In this document: positions 50,100 to 58,344 of the stretch, in pieces
How positions within the stretch are numbered: position 1 is the stretch's first letter
How the letters are laid out: each line of letters starts with the position of its first letter
NCBI RefSeq assembly: GCF_001883705.2
Contig: NZ_MDEQ02000001.1
Location: 434,001 to 498,000, forward strand
Direction: 5' to 3'
Source: Burkholderia catarinensis
GTDB lineage: Bacteria; Pseudomonadota; Gammaproteobacteria; Burkholderiales; Burkholderiaceae
DNA length: 64,000 bases
Notes under the pieces: model-generated
Database searches by the model: none
Seen by the model: only the letters and a program-made list of their open reading frames with translations
What the model was told of the DNA's origin: nothing
Translations under genes and position numbers: made by a program

Positions 50100-52558
50100 A
50101 TCGCGATCTGGCGGAACACGCCGTATTGAACCTCGCCACGGCCGATGCGGCCGTGGCCGAAGCCGGCGATGCCGCCGTGCTGCGCCGGCCCATGCCGGCC
50201 GAGCGGGCCAGCGCGCGCCATCCGGCGCGTACGCTGCGCGTGGCGATCGTCCACGACTGGCTCGTGACCTATGCGGGCGCCGAACGCGTGCTCGAACAGA
50301 TCGTCGCGTGCTTTCCCGACGCGGACCTGTTCAGCCTCGTCGATTTCCTCGACGACCGCGCGTTCGTGCGCGGCAAGCCGGTGACGACGTCGTTCATCCA
50401 GAAGCTGCCGTTCGCGCGCACCAAGTACCGCAGCTACCTGCCGCTGATGCCGCTTGCGATCGAGCAGCTCGACGTGTCGGAGTACGACCTCGTGATCTCG
50501 AGCAGCCACGCGGTCGCGAAGGGCGTGCTGACGGGGCCGGACCAGGTGCACATCAGCTACGTGCATTCGCCGATCCGCTATGCGTGGGACCTGCAGCACC
50601 AGTATCTGGAGCAGTCGAACCTCACGCACGGGCCGAAATCGCTGCTCGCGCGGATGATCTTGCACTACATCCGCAACTGGGACACGCGCACCGCGAACGC
50701 GGTGGACGGCTTCGTCGCGAACTCCGCGTTCATCGCGCGGCGCATCCGCAAGGTCTATCACCGCGACGCGGCGGTGATCTTCCCGCCGGTCGACGTCGAC
50801 GCGTTTTCGCTGAACGCGGCGAAGGAGGATTTCTACCTGACCGCGTCGCGGATGGTGCCGTACAAGAAGATCGACCTGATCGTCGACGCGTTCTCGCGCA
50901 CGCCCGAGCGCAAGCTCGTCGTGATCGGCGACGGCCCGGAGATGCAGAAGATCCGCGCGAAGGCCGGCCCGAACGTCGAGATCATGGGCTACCAGCCGTT
51001 CGCGGTGCTGCACGACCGGATGCGGCGCGCGAAGGCGTTCGTGTTCGCGGCCGAGGAGGATTTCGGGATCTCGGTCGTCGAGGCGCAGGCATGTGGCACG
51101 CCCGTGATCGCGTACGGCAAGGGCGGCGCGCTCGAGACCGTGCTCGACCCGCAATCGGGTGCGAATCCGACCGGGTTGTTCTTCGACGAACAGACGCCGC
51201 ACGCGATCGTCGCGGCCGTCGACGATTTCGAGCGCGCGCCGCAGCGCTTCGCACCGGATGCATGCCGCGCGAACGCGCAGCGGTTTTCCGCCGATACGTT
51301 CCGGCAGCGCTTCCTCGACTATGTGGAGGAAGCGCTGCCTGGCTCGACCGCGCAGCGCGGCACGGCCGCCGCGCCGATGCCGGCCGCGCGCGGCCCGGCG
51401 ACGCTCGTGCTCGACCAGAGCGGCGTGCTCGGCGGCGCCGAGCTGTCGCTGCTCGAGATCATGAAGCACATGCGCGCGAACGCCGACGTGCTGCTGTTCG
51501 ACGACGGCCCGTTCCGCGCGGCGCTCGACGAGATCGGCGCACGCGTCGACGTGGTCGACCAGGGCGCGCTCGCGGGCGTGCGCAAGCAGGGCGGCGTATC
51601 GTTCGGCGCGGTGAAGCAGCTCGTGCGGCTGGTGCGCGACGTCGCGCGGCGCGCGCGCCGCGCCGAGGTGATCTACGCGAACACGCAGCGCGCGATGGTG
51701 GTTGCCGCGTTCGCCGGGCGGCTCGCGCGCAAGCCGGTGGTGTGGCACTTGCGCGACATCGTCAGTACCGACCATTTCGGCAGCAAGCAGTTGCTGGCGA
51801 TCAAGTACTGCGCGCGGTTCGGCGTCACGCGCGTGATCGCGAACTCCGATGCGTCCGCGCAGGCGTTCCGCGCGCTGACGGGCTTCACGCCGCAGCACGT
51901 CGACGTCGTGTTCAACGGCATTTCGGCCGAGCCGTTCGATGCGCTGGCAGGCGTCAGCCAGGCCGCGCTGCGCGCGCGCCTCGGGTTGCCCAAGGACGCG
52001 TGGCTCGTCGGCTCGTTCAGCCGTCTCGCGCGCTGGAAGGGGCAGCACGTGCTGCTGGAGGCCGCTGCGCGGCATCCCGACATGCACGTGGTGCTGGTCG
52101 GCGCGCCGCTGTTCGGCGAGGACGAATACGCAGCGCAGTTGCATGAATACGTCGCGCAGCACGGGATGGACGAGCGCGTGCATTTCCTCGGGTTCCAGCG
52201 CGACGTGGCCGCGTGCATGACGGCGGTCGACGTCGTCGCGCACACGTCGATCACGCCCGAGCCGTTCGGCCGCGTGATCGTCGAGGGGATGCTCGCGCGC
52301 CGGCCGGTCGTCGCGGCCCGCGCGGGCGGCGTCGTCGAGATCATCGAGGATGGCGACAACGGGCTGCTTTGCGAGCCGGGCGATGCGGCCGCGCTGGCCG
52401 ATGCGCTGGACACGCTGAAGCGAGACGGCGCGCTGCGCGAGCGGCTCGTCGCGAGCGGACGCGCGACGGCGGTGCGCCGGTTCGGGACCGAGACCTACGT
52501 CCAGCGGGTCGAGAAGATCCTCGCGGATACGGCGAAGGCCGCGAAGGCGAAGAAGTAG
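50096..52558 (+). CDS. bceR: double-domain GT4 glycosyltransferase
   Basis: 820 residues containing two GT-B group-1 glycosyltransferase units. Domain 1 (about 45-425) has 'AIVHDWLVTYAGAERVLEQIVACF' and the E-x7-E region 'AAEEDFGISVVEAQACGTPVIAY' (about 318-340). Domain 2 (about 438-815) has 'GVLGGAELSLLEIMKHM' and 'ITPEPFGRVIVEGMLARRPVVAA' (about 718-740). A short Ala/Pro linker joins them. The fusion could add two sugars in sequence. It ends with a Lys/Ala tail. Coupled to bceQ; terminator at 52596. Confidence 0.93.
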   Translation: MNRDLAEHAVLNLATADAAVAEAGDAAVLRRPMPAERASARHPARTLRVAIVHDWLVTYAGAERVLEQIVACFPDADLFSLVDFLDDRAFVRGKPVTTSFIQKLPFARTKYRSYLPLMPLAIEQLDVSEYDLVISSSHAVAKGVLTGPDQVHISYVHSPIRYAWDLQHQYLEQSNLTHGPKSLLARMILHYIRNWDTRTANAVDGFVANSAFIARRIRKVYHRDAAVIFPPVDVDAFSLNAAKEDFYLTASRMVPYKKIDLIVDAFSRTPERKLVVIGDGPEMQKIRAKAGPNVEIMGYQPFAVLHDRMRRAKAFVFAAEEDFGISVVEAQACGTPVIAYGKGGALETVLDPQSGANPTGLFFDEQTPHAIVAAVDDFERAPQRFAPDACRANAQRFSADTFRQRFLDYVEEALPGSTAQRGTAAAPMPAARGPATLVLDQSGVLGGAELSLLEIMKHMRANADVLLFDDGPFRAALDEIGARVDVVDQGALAGVRKQGGVSFGAVKQLVRLVRDVARRARRAEVIYANTQRAMVVAAFAGRLARKPVVWHLRDIVSTDHFGSKQLLAIKYCARFGVTRVIANSDASAQAFRALTGFTPQHVDVVFNGISAEPFDALAGVSQAALRARLGLPKDAWLVGSFSRLARWKGQHVLLEAAARHPDMHVVLVGAPLFGEDEYAAQLHEYVAQHGMDERVHFLGFQRDVAACMTAVDVVAHTSITPEPFGRVIVEGMLARRPVVAARAGGVVEIIEDGDNGLLCEPGDAAALADALDTLKRDGALRERLVASGRATAVRRFGTETYVQRVEKILADTAKAAKAKK

Positions 52559-52595
52559 TAGCCGGCGCGAGCCGGCGGGAAACGGCTGGAAACGG

Positions 52596-52633
52596 GCCCC
52601 CATGCGGCGTTGCGCTGCGTGGGGGCTTCGCTT
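52596..52633 (+). terminator. terminator after bceR
   Basis: GCCCCCATGCGGCG (52596-52609) pairs with CGCTGCGTGGGGGC (52613-52626), two G-T wobbles, followed by TTCGCTTT. The region from here to 52836 shows no gene. Confidence 0.75.
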
Positions 52634-52836
52634 TGGAGGGCATGTGCCGTTTCAGGGACGAGATCGACCGATCGTCGTTTCGATTGGAGTCGTGCAGCCG
52701 GCGAAGCGCGAATGCGGCGCCAGGGCAGTCGCGTGGCGAAAGCCGGTCAGAATCGGCTCACGCGGGCCGCAGCGCGGCCGGACAGCCGGGGGCTGCACAT
52801 CCCCGCTCGACCGCGCGAGCAGCCGCGCTCCGGCCA

Positions 52837-52875
52837 AGAAAAAGCCCCCGCGCGGCGAGGCGCCGCGCGGGGGCT
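52837..52875 (-). terminator. rho-independent terminator of bceS
   Basis: On the reverse strand a perfect 15-bp stem (52861-52875 with 52843-52857, loop of 3) is followed by TTTTTC. It lies 21 bases after the bceS stop. Confidence 0.9.
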
Positions 52876-52895
52876 CCGGAACCGGTCGGGCCGGG

Positions 52896-54071
52896 TCAGG
52901 CGGTGCGCTCGGGCGCCGGCGCGACGACGCGGGTGGGACGGGTCGGCTTGAAGCTGGCCGACCACGTCATCGCGGGCCGTTCGAACAGCCGGTAGAACAG
53001 GTAAGCGACGGGGATCGCGATGGCCATGAACGCGAGCGACGGCCAGATCGACAGTTGCAGTTCGGAGTGGAACAGCACCGAGCCGAGGCAAACGAACAAC
53101 GGCAGGTGGATCAGGTACAGCGAGTAGCTGAAGTCGCCGAACCAGCCGAGCACGCGCAGCGGCGGCGTCGGGCGCGGCGGTCGGGCGAGCGCGCGGTACA
53201 GGAAGCATGCGAAGCCGGCCGACCATAGCTGGAACGCGCCGTACTGGCCGAAATGGAACGCGGCGCAGCCGGCGGCCAGTAGCACGGCGGCCGCGCCGTA
53301 CCATGCGCGCGACGGCACGGTGGCCGTGCCGCGCGCCTGCTGCGCGCGCACGTCGGCGATCCACGCGCCGATCGTCCAGGACAGCCAGTACGACGTGAAG
53401 AACTGCAGGTCGTGCCGTTCGAGCAGCCACGCCGACGCGACATTGACGAGCGCGACCGCGGCCACGACGGCCGGCATGCCGATGCGCCGGCGCAGCGCGA
53501 ACAGCAGCGGGTAGATCGCGTAGAACTGCACTTCGAGCGACAGCGTCCACAGCGCGCCGTTCGACCCGTAGGTGTAGCCGGCGACGCCCTGCAGCGAGAA
53601 CAGGTTCACGAGGAACGCCGCGACGCCGATGTCGCGGATCTTGTGGCTGACAGGTTCGATCTGCAGGCTGACCGCGTCGAGCGCGAGCGTGAACAGCAGC
53701 GCGGCGAGCAGCACCGGGTAGATGCGTGCGAACCGGCGCGCCCAGAAGTTCGGCGCGTCGAGCCGGTAGGCGGGATCGGCCGCGAGCTTGAGCGCCGCGT
53801 TGCGGTGGATGCAGTAGCCACTGATCACGAAGAAGATCGGCACGCCGGCGGAGCCCCACGCGAACGGGAAGGTCAGGTAGCCGGCGATCACGCTCGGGTT
53901 CAGTGCATGACCGTAAGCCTGATGGAAGCTCTGCATGCCGACCCAGACGACCTGGCGGCAGTGGAAATAGGCAACGAGCAGCGCCGCGAAGCCGCGCATC
54001 GCGTCGATCACGTGTTCCTTGTGATCGGCGACGGGCGGCGCGGTCAGAGACGATCCGCTGAAAGCTTGCAT
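52896..54071 (-). CDS. bceS: acyltransferase family 3 membrane protein
   Basis: 391 residues, about 10 membrane helices. Motifs: 'VIDAMRGFAALLVAYFHCRQVV' (R-G-x...F-H), 'GSAGVPIFFVISGYCIHRNAAL', 'FWARRFARIYPVLLAALLF', 'LWTLSLEVQFYAIYPLLF' and 'GDFSYSLYLIHLPLFV'. Second of three acyltransferases in the block; probably acetylates cepacian sugars. Ends at its own terminator. Confidence 0.9.
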   Translation of the reverse strand: MQAFSGSSLTAPPVADHKEHVIDAMRGFAALLVAYFHCRQVVWVGMQSFHQAYGHALNPSVIAGYLTFPFAWGSAGVPIFFVISGYCIHRNAALKLAADPAYRLDAPNFWARRFARIYPVLLAALLFTLALDAVSLQIEPVSHKIRDIGVAAFLVNLFSLQGVAGYTYGSNGALWTLSLEVQFYAIYPLLFALRRRIGMPAVVAAVALVNVASAWLLERHDLQFFTSYWLSWTIGAWIADVRAQQARGTATVPSRAWYGAAAVLLAAGCAAFHFGQYGAFQLWSAGFACFLYRALARPPRPTPPLRVLGWFGDFSYSLYLIHLPLFVCLGSVLFHSELQLSIWPSLAFMAIAIPVAYLFYRLFERPAMTWSASFKPTRPTRVVAPAPERTA

Positions 54072-54304
54072 GCGATTCGATTCCTTGCGACGGATGGAGT
54101 GGAAGACGGACGAATGGGAAGTCTGGTTCCATCGTAATGCGCAAGAATTCGATCAATGAATAAAAAAAACTTGCCCGGAAATCACGGTATTCCGCATGAT
54201 GGTTTTATCCGGATCGGAAAGCGGTTCCACGGGCGCTCCAATTATTTACCGATTTTTTTCTGATAGTTTGAAAGCTCCAGATGATTGAAGCAAGGAGCGG
54301 CAAA

Positions 54305-54448
54305 ATGGACATGCATTGGATCGCGAGCGCGGCAGTACTGCTGGTCATGGCCGTGCTGTCGGCGTACCGCGAGGCGCTGAAGAACGAGCCGATTCGCCCG
54401 GGCCTCGAGCGGGGCGGCGTGCCCTATATCGAGGAATTCGAATCGTAA
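54305..54448 (+). CDS. 47-residue single-pass membrane protein, unrecognised
   Basis: A short frame with an AAGGAG Shine-Dalgarno 7 bases before its ATG. It encodes an N-terminal membrane helix (W5 to Y21, 'WIASAAVLLVMAVLSAY') and a charged soluble tail ending 'GGVPYIEEFES'. Its codons are GC-rich like neighbouring genes, while the DNA on both sides is AT-rich, which supports coding. It lies between bceS (divergent) and bceT, in the exopolysaccharide cluster. No family recognised; it may assist a membrane complex of the cluster. Confidence 0.7.
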   Translation: MDMHWIASAAVLLVMAVLSAYREALKNEPIRPGLERGGVPYIEEFES

Positions 54449-54679
54449 GAATTTGTATCCGGAAAATCGGTAATTTGTTTCTGCTTCGGCACTCGGTCCG
54501 GAAATATCGACCGGATTGAAGGGATTATATTTTTTTCCGGAATAATTGGGCAATCAGTCCATATCGAAAGTGAGCGGAGTGGAATTGGCAGTACCGTCGA
54601 TTCTCGATATGCCGTTCGGAAAACCATCGCGCCGGGTCGCTGGGCGACGCGGCGCAGTCAACGCAATCAGGACGCGAAC
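54449..54679 (+). promoter_or_regulatory. AT-rich region upstream of bceT with repeated ATATCGA elements
   Basis: It carries GGAAATATCGACCGGA (54500-54515), CCATATCGAAAG (near 54559-54570) and, reversed, CTCGATATG (near 54604-54612). The first matches a site before bceP. A T-rich stretch (near 54528-54537) lies between. Likely control region of bceT. Confidence 0.45.
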
Positions 54680-55567
54680 ATGTTGAAAGTCACCAGGGCC
54701 GTGTTCCCCGTTGCCGGTCTCGGCACGCGGTTCCTCCCGGCCACGAAGGCGAGCCCGAAGGAAATGTTGCCCGTCGTCGACAAGCCGCTGATCCAGTACG
54801 CGGTCGAGGAAGCGATCAACGCCGGTATCACCGAGATGATCTTCGTCACCGGGCGCAGCAAGCGCGCGATCGAGGATCACTTCGACAAGTCGTACGAGAT
54901 CGAGGCCGAACTCGAGGCGCGCGGCAAGGAAAAGCTGCTCGAACTCGTGCGCGGCATCAAGCCGAGCAACGTCAACTGCTTCTACGTGCGCCAGCCGGAA
55001 GCGCTTGGCCTGGGCCACGCGGTGCTGTGCGCGGAGAAGCTCGTGCACGGCGAGCCGTTCGCGGTGATTCTCGCCGACGACTTGCTGCACGGCGAGCAGC
55101 CGGTGCTCAAGCAGCTCGTCGACGTGTTCGACCACTATCACAGCTCGGTGATCGGGGTCGAGACGATCGCGCGTGAGGACAGCCGTTCGTACGGCGTCGT
55201 CGAAGGCCGCGAATGGGAAGAGGACGTCATCAAGCTGTCGGGCATCATCGAGAAGCCCGCGCCGGAAGATGCGCCGTCGAACCTCGGCGTGGTCGGCCGC
55301 TACGTGTTCATGCCGACGATCTTCGATCACCTGCGCCGGCTCAAGCCGGGCGCGGGCGGCGAGTTGCAGCTCACCGACGCGGTCCAGTCGCTGCTCGCGA
55401 ACGAGCAGGTGCTCGCGTATCGTTACTTCGGCACGCGCTTCGACTGCGGCAGCAAGATCGGCTATCTCAAGGCAACCGTCGAGCTCGCGCTCCAGCATCC
55501 GGAAGTGAGCCGCGAATTCGAGGCGTACCTGCGTACCTGCTTGCCCGCGCTGGCTGCTGTCGCCTAA
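54680..55567 (+). CDS. bceT: UTP-glucose-1-phosphate uridylyltransferase
   Basis: 295 residues; makes UDP-glucose, needed for glucose and glucuronate units of the exopolysaccharide. The nucleotide-binding '[29 protein letters not shown]' region and '[19 protein letters not shown]' and '[13 protein letters not shown]' match GalU. It is the GalU homologue in the bce-II block; a separate housekeeping galU elsewhere is expected. Confidence 0.95.
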   Translation: MLKVTRAVFPVAGLGTRFLPATKASPKEMLPVVDKPLIQYAVEEAINAGITEMIFVTGRSKRAIEDHFDKSYEIEAELEARGKEKLLELVRGIKPSNVNCFYVRQPEALGLGHAVLCAEKLVHGEPFAVILADDLLHGEQPVLKQLVDVFDHYHSSVIGVETIAREDSRSYGVVEGREWEEDVIKLSGIIEKPAPEDAPSNLGVVGRYVFMPTIFDHLRRLKPGAGGELQLTDAVQSLLANEQVLAYRYFGTRFDCGSKIGYLKATVELALQHPEVSREFEAYLRTCLPALAAVA

Positions 55568-55610
55568 GCAGTCGCGCACTCCGTCGTTTCAGGTGGTGGT
55601 TGTTCCGTTG

Positions 55611-55641
55611 GCCCCGGCCGCTCGCGCGCCGGGGCTTTTTT
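55611..55641 (+). terminator. rho-independent terminator of bceT
   Basis: GCCCCGGC (55611-55618) pairs with GCCGGGGC (55628-55635), followed by TTTTTT. Confidence 0.92.
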
Positions 55642-55947
55642 GCTTTTGCGGGCGCGCGATCGTGGCGTGCGCAGCAGGCGTGTCGTATCGGGTTCGTGGG
55701 AAGGGCGGTGCCGCGTGCGAAGCGGGGTGCTCCGGGGAGGTCTGGCGTCGCGCCTGAAACCGGTGCCGACGCATTCGCCGGGTGACCGGATCGGCAGTTC
55801 GGTTGCGCGATATCCATCGACGCGTGGGCCGGCGTCGGTTCCGCCCGGGTCGGCCCATGACGCAGCCGCCGCTCGCTGCGCGTCGGCTTCCGGGCGTGAC
55901 CGGTATCGCGTTTTTGCCGTTCCGTCGTCGCCGCGTTTGCGCGGCGC
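55642..55947. other. 306-base gap between bceT terminator and bceU
   Basis: GC-rich DNA between convergent genes. The forward and reverse frames here have random-like, Arg-rich products. Nothing supported was found. Confidence 0.5.
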
Positions 55948-57066
55948 TCAACGCACCGATGTGCCCGGCCGCGCGACGAAGTGCCGGGCCAGCGCCGCAG
56001 CGATCGGCTTCTTGAAATCGAGCAGCCGCTTTTCGAGATAGCGCCAGGACAGGTGCGCAAGCAGCACGGCGAGCGCGAACTGCAGCACTTCGGGCAGCGC
56101 TTCGCGGACGATTTCCGGCATCGGCACGTGCGCGAAGTACGCGGGCAGCACGCCGAAGCGCGCCGGAATCAGGTTGTGGAACAGGTAGAAGCCGTAGCTG
56201 ATCGTGCCGAGATAGGCGAGCGGCGCCCAGTCGAGCAGCGCCACGACGGGATGCTCGGGTTCGCTGACGATCCACAGCATCAGCGCGCCGAGCGACACGG
56301 ACAGGCCGAGATCCGCGAGCCCCGCGGCCACGTCGGGCAACGGCGTGCAAGCGGGCAGCACGAGGAAGAACACGACGCCTGCCGCGCCGAGCCAGCCGGG
56401 CGGAACGCGGCGCACGGCGGCCGCGCCGCGATCGGCGAGCGCCATCGCACCGACGCCGCCGAGCGCGATCAGCGCGAAATTCCACGGGGAAAACGCGTAG
56501 ATCAGCACCGGCGACGCGTCGGACAGGTAGAGCGCGAGATGCGCGATCGCGCACAGCGCGACGGCCGCGATGCCGAGCGCGACGTGCCGCGCGGCGGGCA
56601 CCGCGAGCAGCGCGAGCGGCGCGATCAGATAGAACTGCTGTTCAACCGCGAGGCTCCAGAAGTGCGACGTGGAGCCCGGCCAGCCGTCCTTGACGACGCC
56701 GATCCAGTAATTCGACAGGAACACCGCGTGCCACGCGAGCCCGAGATTGACGCCGCGCTGGTAGAACAGCGCGTGCGCGATCGCGAGCGCGGCGAGCAGC
56801 AGGTAGTACACGGGGAAGATCCGCAGCGCGCGCTTCGCGAGGAACAGCGCAAGCGCGTGGCGGCGCGCCATCGTGCCGCGCTCGACCGCCTGGCGGTTGC
56901 GATGCAGCTCGCCGACGATCAGGAATCCGCTGATGAGGAAAAACGTCCACACGCCAAGCTTGCCGACGTCGACGGCAAGGACGTGGCCCTTGTGGGACAG
57001 GAAAACGAGGATGACGGCGAGGGCTCGCAGGCCGTCGAGTCCTTTGACGTATCTGACTTCGCGCAT
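55948..57066 (-). CDS. bceU: acyltransferase family 3 membrane protein
   Basis: 372 residues with about 10 membrane helices and the family blocks 'VKGLDGLRALAVILVFLSHKG', 'LGVWTFFLISGFLIVGEL', 'FLAKRALRIFPVYYLLLAAL', 'FWSLAVEQQFYLIAPLALL' and 'ISYGFYLFHNLIPARF'. The open frame continues upstream to 57252 through the palindromic element, but MREVRYVKGLDGL at ATG 57066 is the natural start. Third acyltransferase of the cluster. An AAATATCGA element lies 41 bases upstream. Confidence 0.88.
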   Translation of the reverse strand: MREVRYVKGLDGLRALAVILVFLSHKGHVLAVDVGKLGVWTFFLISGFLIVGELHRNRQAVERGTMARRHALALFLAKRALRIFPVYYLLLAALAIAHALFYQRGVNLGLAWHAVFLSNYWIGVVKDGWPGSTSHFWSLAVEQQFYLIAPLALLAVPAARHVALGIAAVALCAIAHLALYLSDASPVLIYAFSPWNFALIALGGVGAMALADRGAAAVRRVPPGWLGAAGVVFFLVLPACTPLPDVAAGLADLGLSVSLGALMLWIVSEPEHPVVALLDWAPLAYLGTISYGFYLFHNLIPARFGVLPAYFAHVPMPEIVREALPEVLQFALAVLLAHLSWRYLEKRLLDFKKPIAAALARHFVARPGTSVR

Positions 57067-57159
57067 TGAGGCATCCGGGCATTGAGCGAGGCCAGTATAG
57101 GTGCGCAAATATCGAACGTAATTCGCGTTCGGACGTATACGTGAAGGTGTTTTTTGATG

Positions 57160-57450
57160 TGAGGGTCTGTTTACGCATGGAACGCACATGCGAATGCCCG
57201 AAATCGCTCGCAGGGCAAGGAGTGAGGAGCGCCGTTTGGCCGAGCCAAACAAGCGACGAGCGACGCCGCCATGCGGGCGATTTCGGGCATTCCCGTGGAA
57301 TGGATTTTTTTAATTTGGGGTTGCCACGAGAACGGCCGCTCGCCGCGTTGCGCTCCTTGCGAATACGTCCAGTATTCGCGGCGTCGCGCGCCTCGCGAGC
57401 GGCCGTTCTCGTGGCAACGCATGTGCGTTCCATGCGTAAACAGACCCTCA
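57160..57450. repeat. 291-bp nested palindromic element
   Basis: Outer arms 57160-57192 and 57418-57450 are a perfect 33-bp inverted repeat. Inside lie two further hairpins. The left (57193-57291) has 15-bp arms and an inner GTTTGGC/GCCAAAC. The right (57320-57418) has 24-bp perfect arms and an inner GCGAATAC/GTATTCGC. Between them a small hairpin CATTCC/GGAATG is followed by seven T. No transposase frame. It may be a miniature inverted-repeat transposable element or a REP-like structure, or a bidirectional terminator. No target-site duplication was seen. Confidence 0.85.
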
Positions 57451-57540
57451 AGCGTCGACGAAGTCGGTCGCGCGCAACAAAACCTGCGGGAAACCCCGCG
57501 AAAACGCATAAAAGTACTGCACGAAGCGTCACGGCGCTTG

Positions 57541-57546
57541 TAGAAT
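57541..57546 (+). promoter_or_regulatory. candidate -10 box of the HU-family gene
   Basis: TAGAAT preceded by CTTG is a good -10 (5 of 6), 69 bases before the ATG at 57615, but no clear -35 is seen 17 bases upstream. Confidence 0.35.
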
Positions 57547-57614
57547 CCGGCGTTGAAGCGCGCGCATTGCACGCTTCATGTATCCAACGAACGACCACAC
57601 CTGGTAGGAGAAAC

Positions 57615-58064
57615 ATGGCGACTTCCGCAAAAAAGGTGGCCAAGAAGGCTGCCGCACCGGCCACCAAGAAAGTGGCTGCAAAAAAAGCAGCGCCGGCGAA
57701 GAAAGTAGTGGCGAAGAAGGCTGTCGCGAAGGCGGCTGTCGCCGCTCCGACGCCGCTGAAGGACAAGTTCACGAAGGCATCGCTCGCAACGCACATCGCT
57801 GAGCGCGCAGCCGTGGAAGTGAAGGCGGTCAAGGCAGTGCTCGCCGCACTCGAGAACGTCGTGCTGGGCTCGGTCCACAAGAAGGGCGCAGGCGAGTTCA
57901 CGCTGCCGGGTCTGCTGAAGATCACGGCACAAGTCGTGCCGGCGAAGAAGAAGCGCTTCGGCAAGGATCCGTTCTCGGGCGAAGAGCGTTGGTTCCCGGC
58001 GAAGCCGGCCAGCGTGCGCGTGAAGGCACGTGCGCTGAAGAAGCTGAAGGACGCGGCAGCGTAA
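57615..58064 (+). CDS. HU-family DNA-binding protein with histone-H1-like Lys/Ala-rich tail
   Basis: 149 residues. Residues 1-47 are Lys/Ala/Pro repeats (KKVAKKAAAP, TKKVAAKKAAPAKK, VVAKKAVAK), like eukaryotic H1 tails. Residues about 48-149 form an HU/IHF-type fold ('KASLATHIAERAAVEVKAVKAVLAALENVV', 'GEFTLPGLLKITAQVVPAKKKRFGKDPFSGEERWFPAKPASVRVKARALKKL' region), with the DNA-clasping beta arm at 'KRFGKDPFSGEE'. Probably a nucleoid protein that compacts DNA. TAGGAG before the ATG. Two hairpins follow, the second a clear terminator. Confidence 0.9.
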   Translation: MATSAKKVAKKAAAPATKKVAAKKAAPAKKVVAKKAVAKAAVAAPTPLKDKFTKASLATHIAERAAVEVKAVKAVLAALENVVLGSVHKKGAGEFTLPGLLKITAQVVPAKKKRFGKDPFSGEERWFPAKPASVRVKARALKKLKDAAA

Positions 58065-58119
58065 TGCCGCGTAACGGCTGCCGAATGCATGTCGTCGGCA
58101 GCCGTTACGATGTCCTGCG

Positions 58120-58152
58120 ATCCCCGTACGCGAAAGCGTGCGGGGATTTTTA
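58120..58152 (+). terminator. rho-independent terminator of the HU-family gene
   Basis: ATCCCCGTACGC and GCGTGCGGGGAT form a 12-bp stem with one wobble around GAAA, then TTTTA. Just before it, 58072-58107 forms a second 13-bp hairpin (TAACGGCTGCCGA / TCGGCAGCCGTTA) without a T-run. Confidence 0.92.
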
Positions 58153-58344
58153 TTGCGCTGCGCAAATCGCGCAGCGGCGAAGAAGCGAAGACGCGGCGAT
58201 ATCCGGTGCGATACGTGACGCGCTACGCATGACGTGCCGCGCACGCGCCATGCCGAACGGCAATGTTCATTTGCGCTTGCCGTTGTTCCGCCGCACGTCG
58301 TTCTCGCTGCACCTGTTGTGTGCGCGTCATGACGCACATGCGGC

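Noticed and set aside
49853..52603. 916-codon reverse-strand frame opposite bceR
   Set aside because: Longest open frame in the window but it mirrors codon bias of the real double glycosyltransferase and shows no domain.
57171..57572. reverse frame of 133 codons and forward frames through the palindromic element
   Set aside because: They exist only because inverted repeats lack stops; products have no recognisable domain and no ribosome site.
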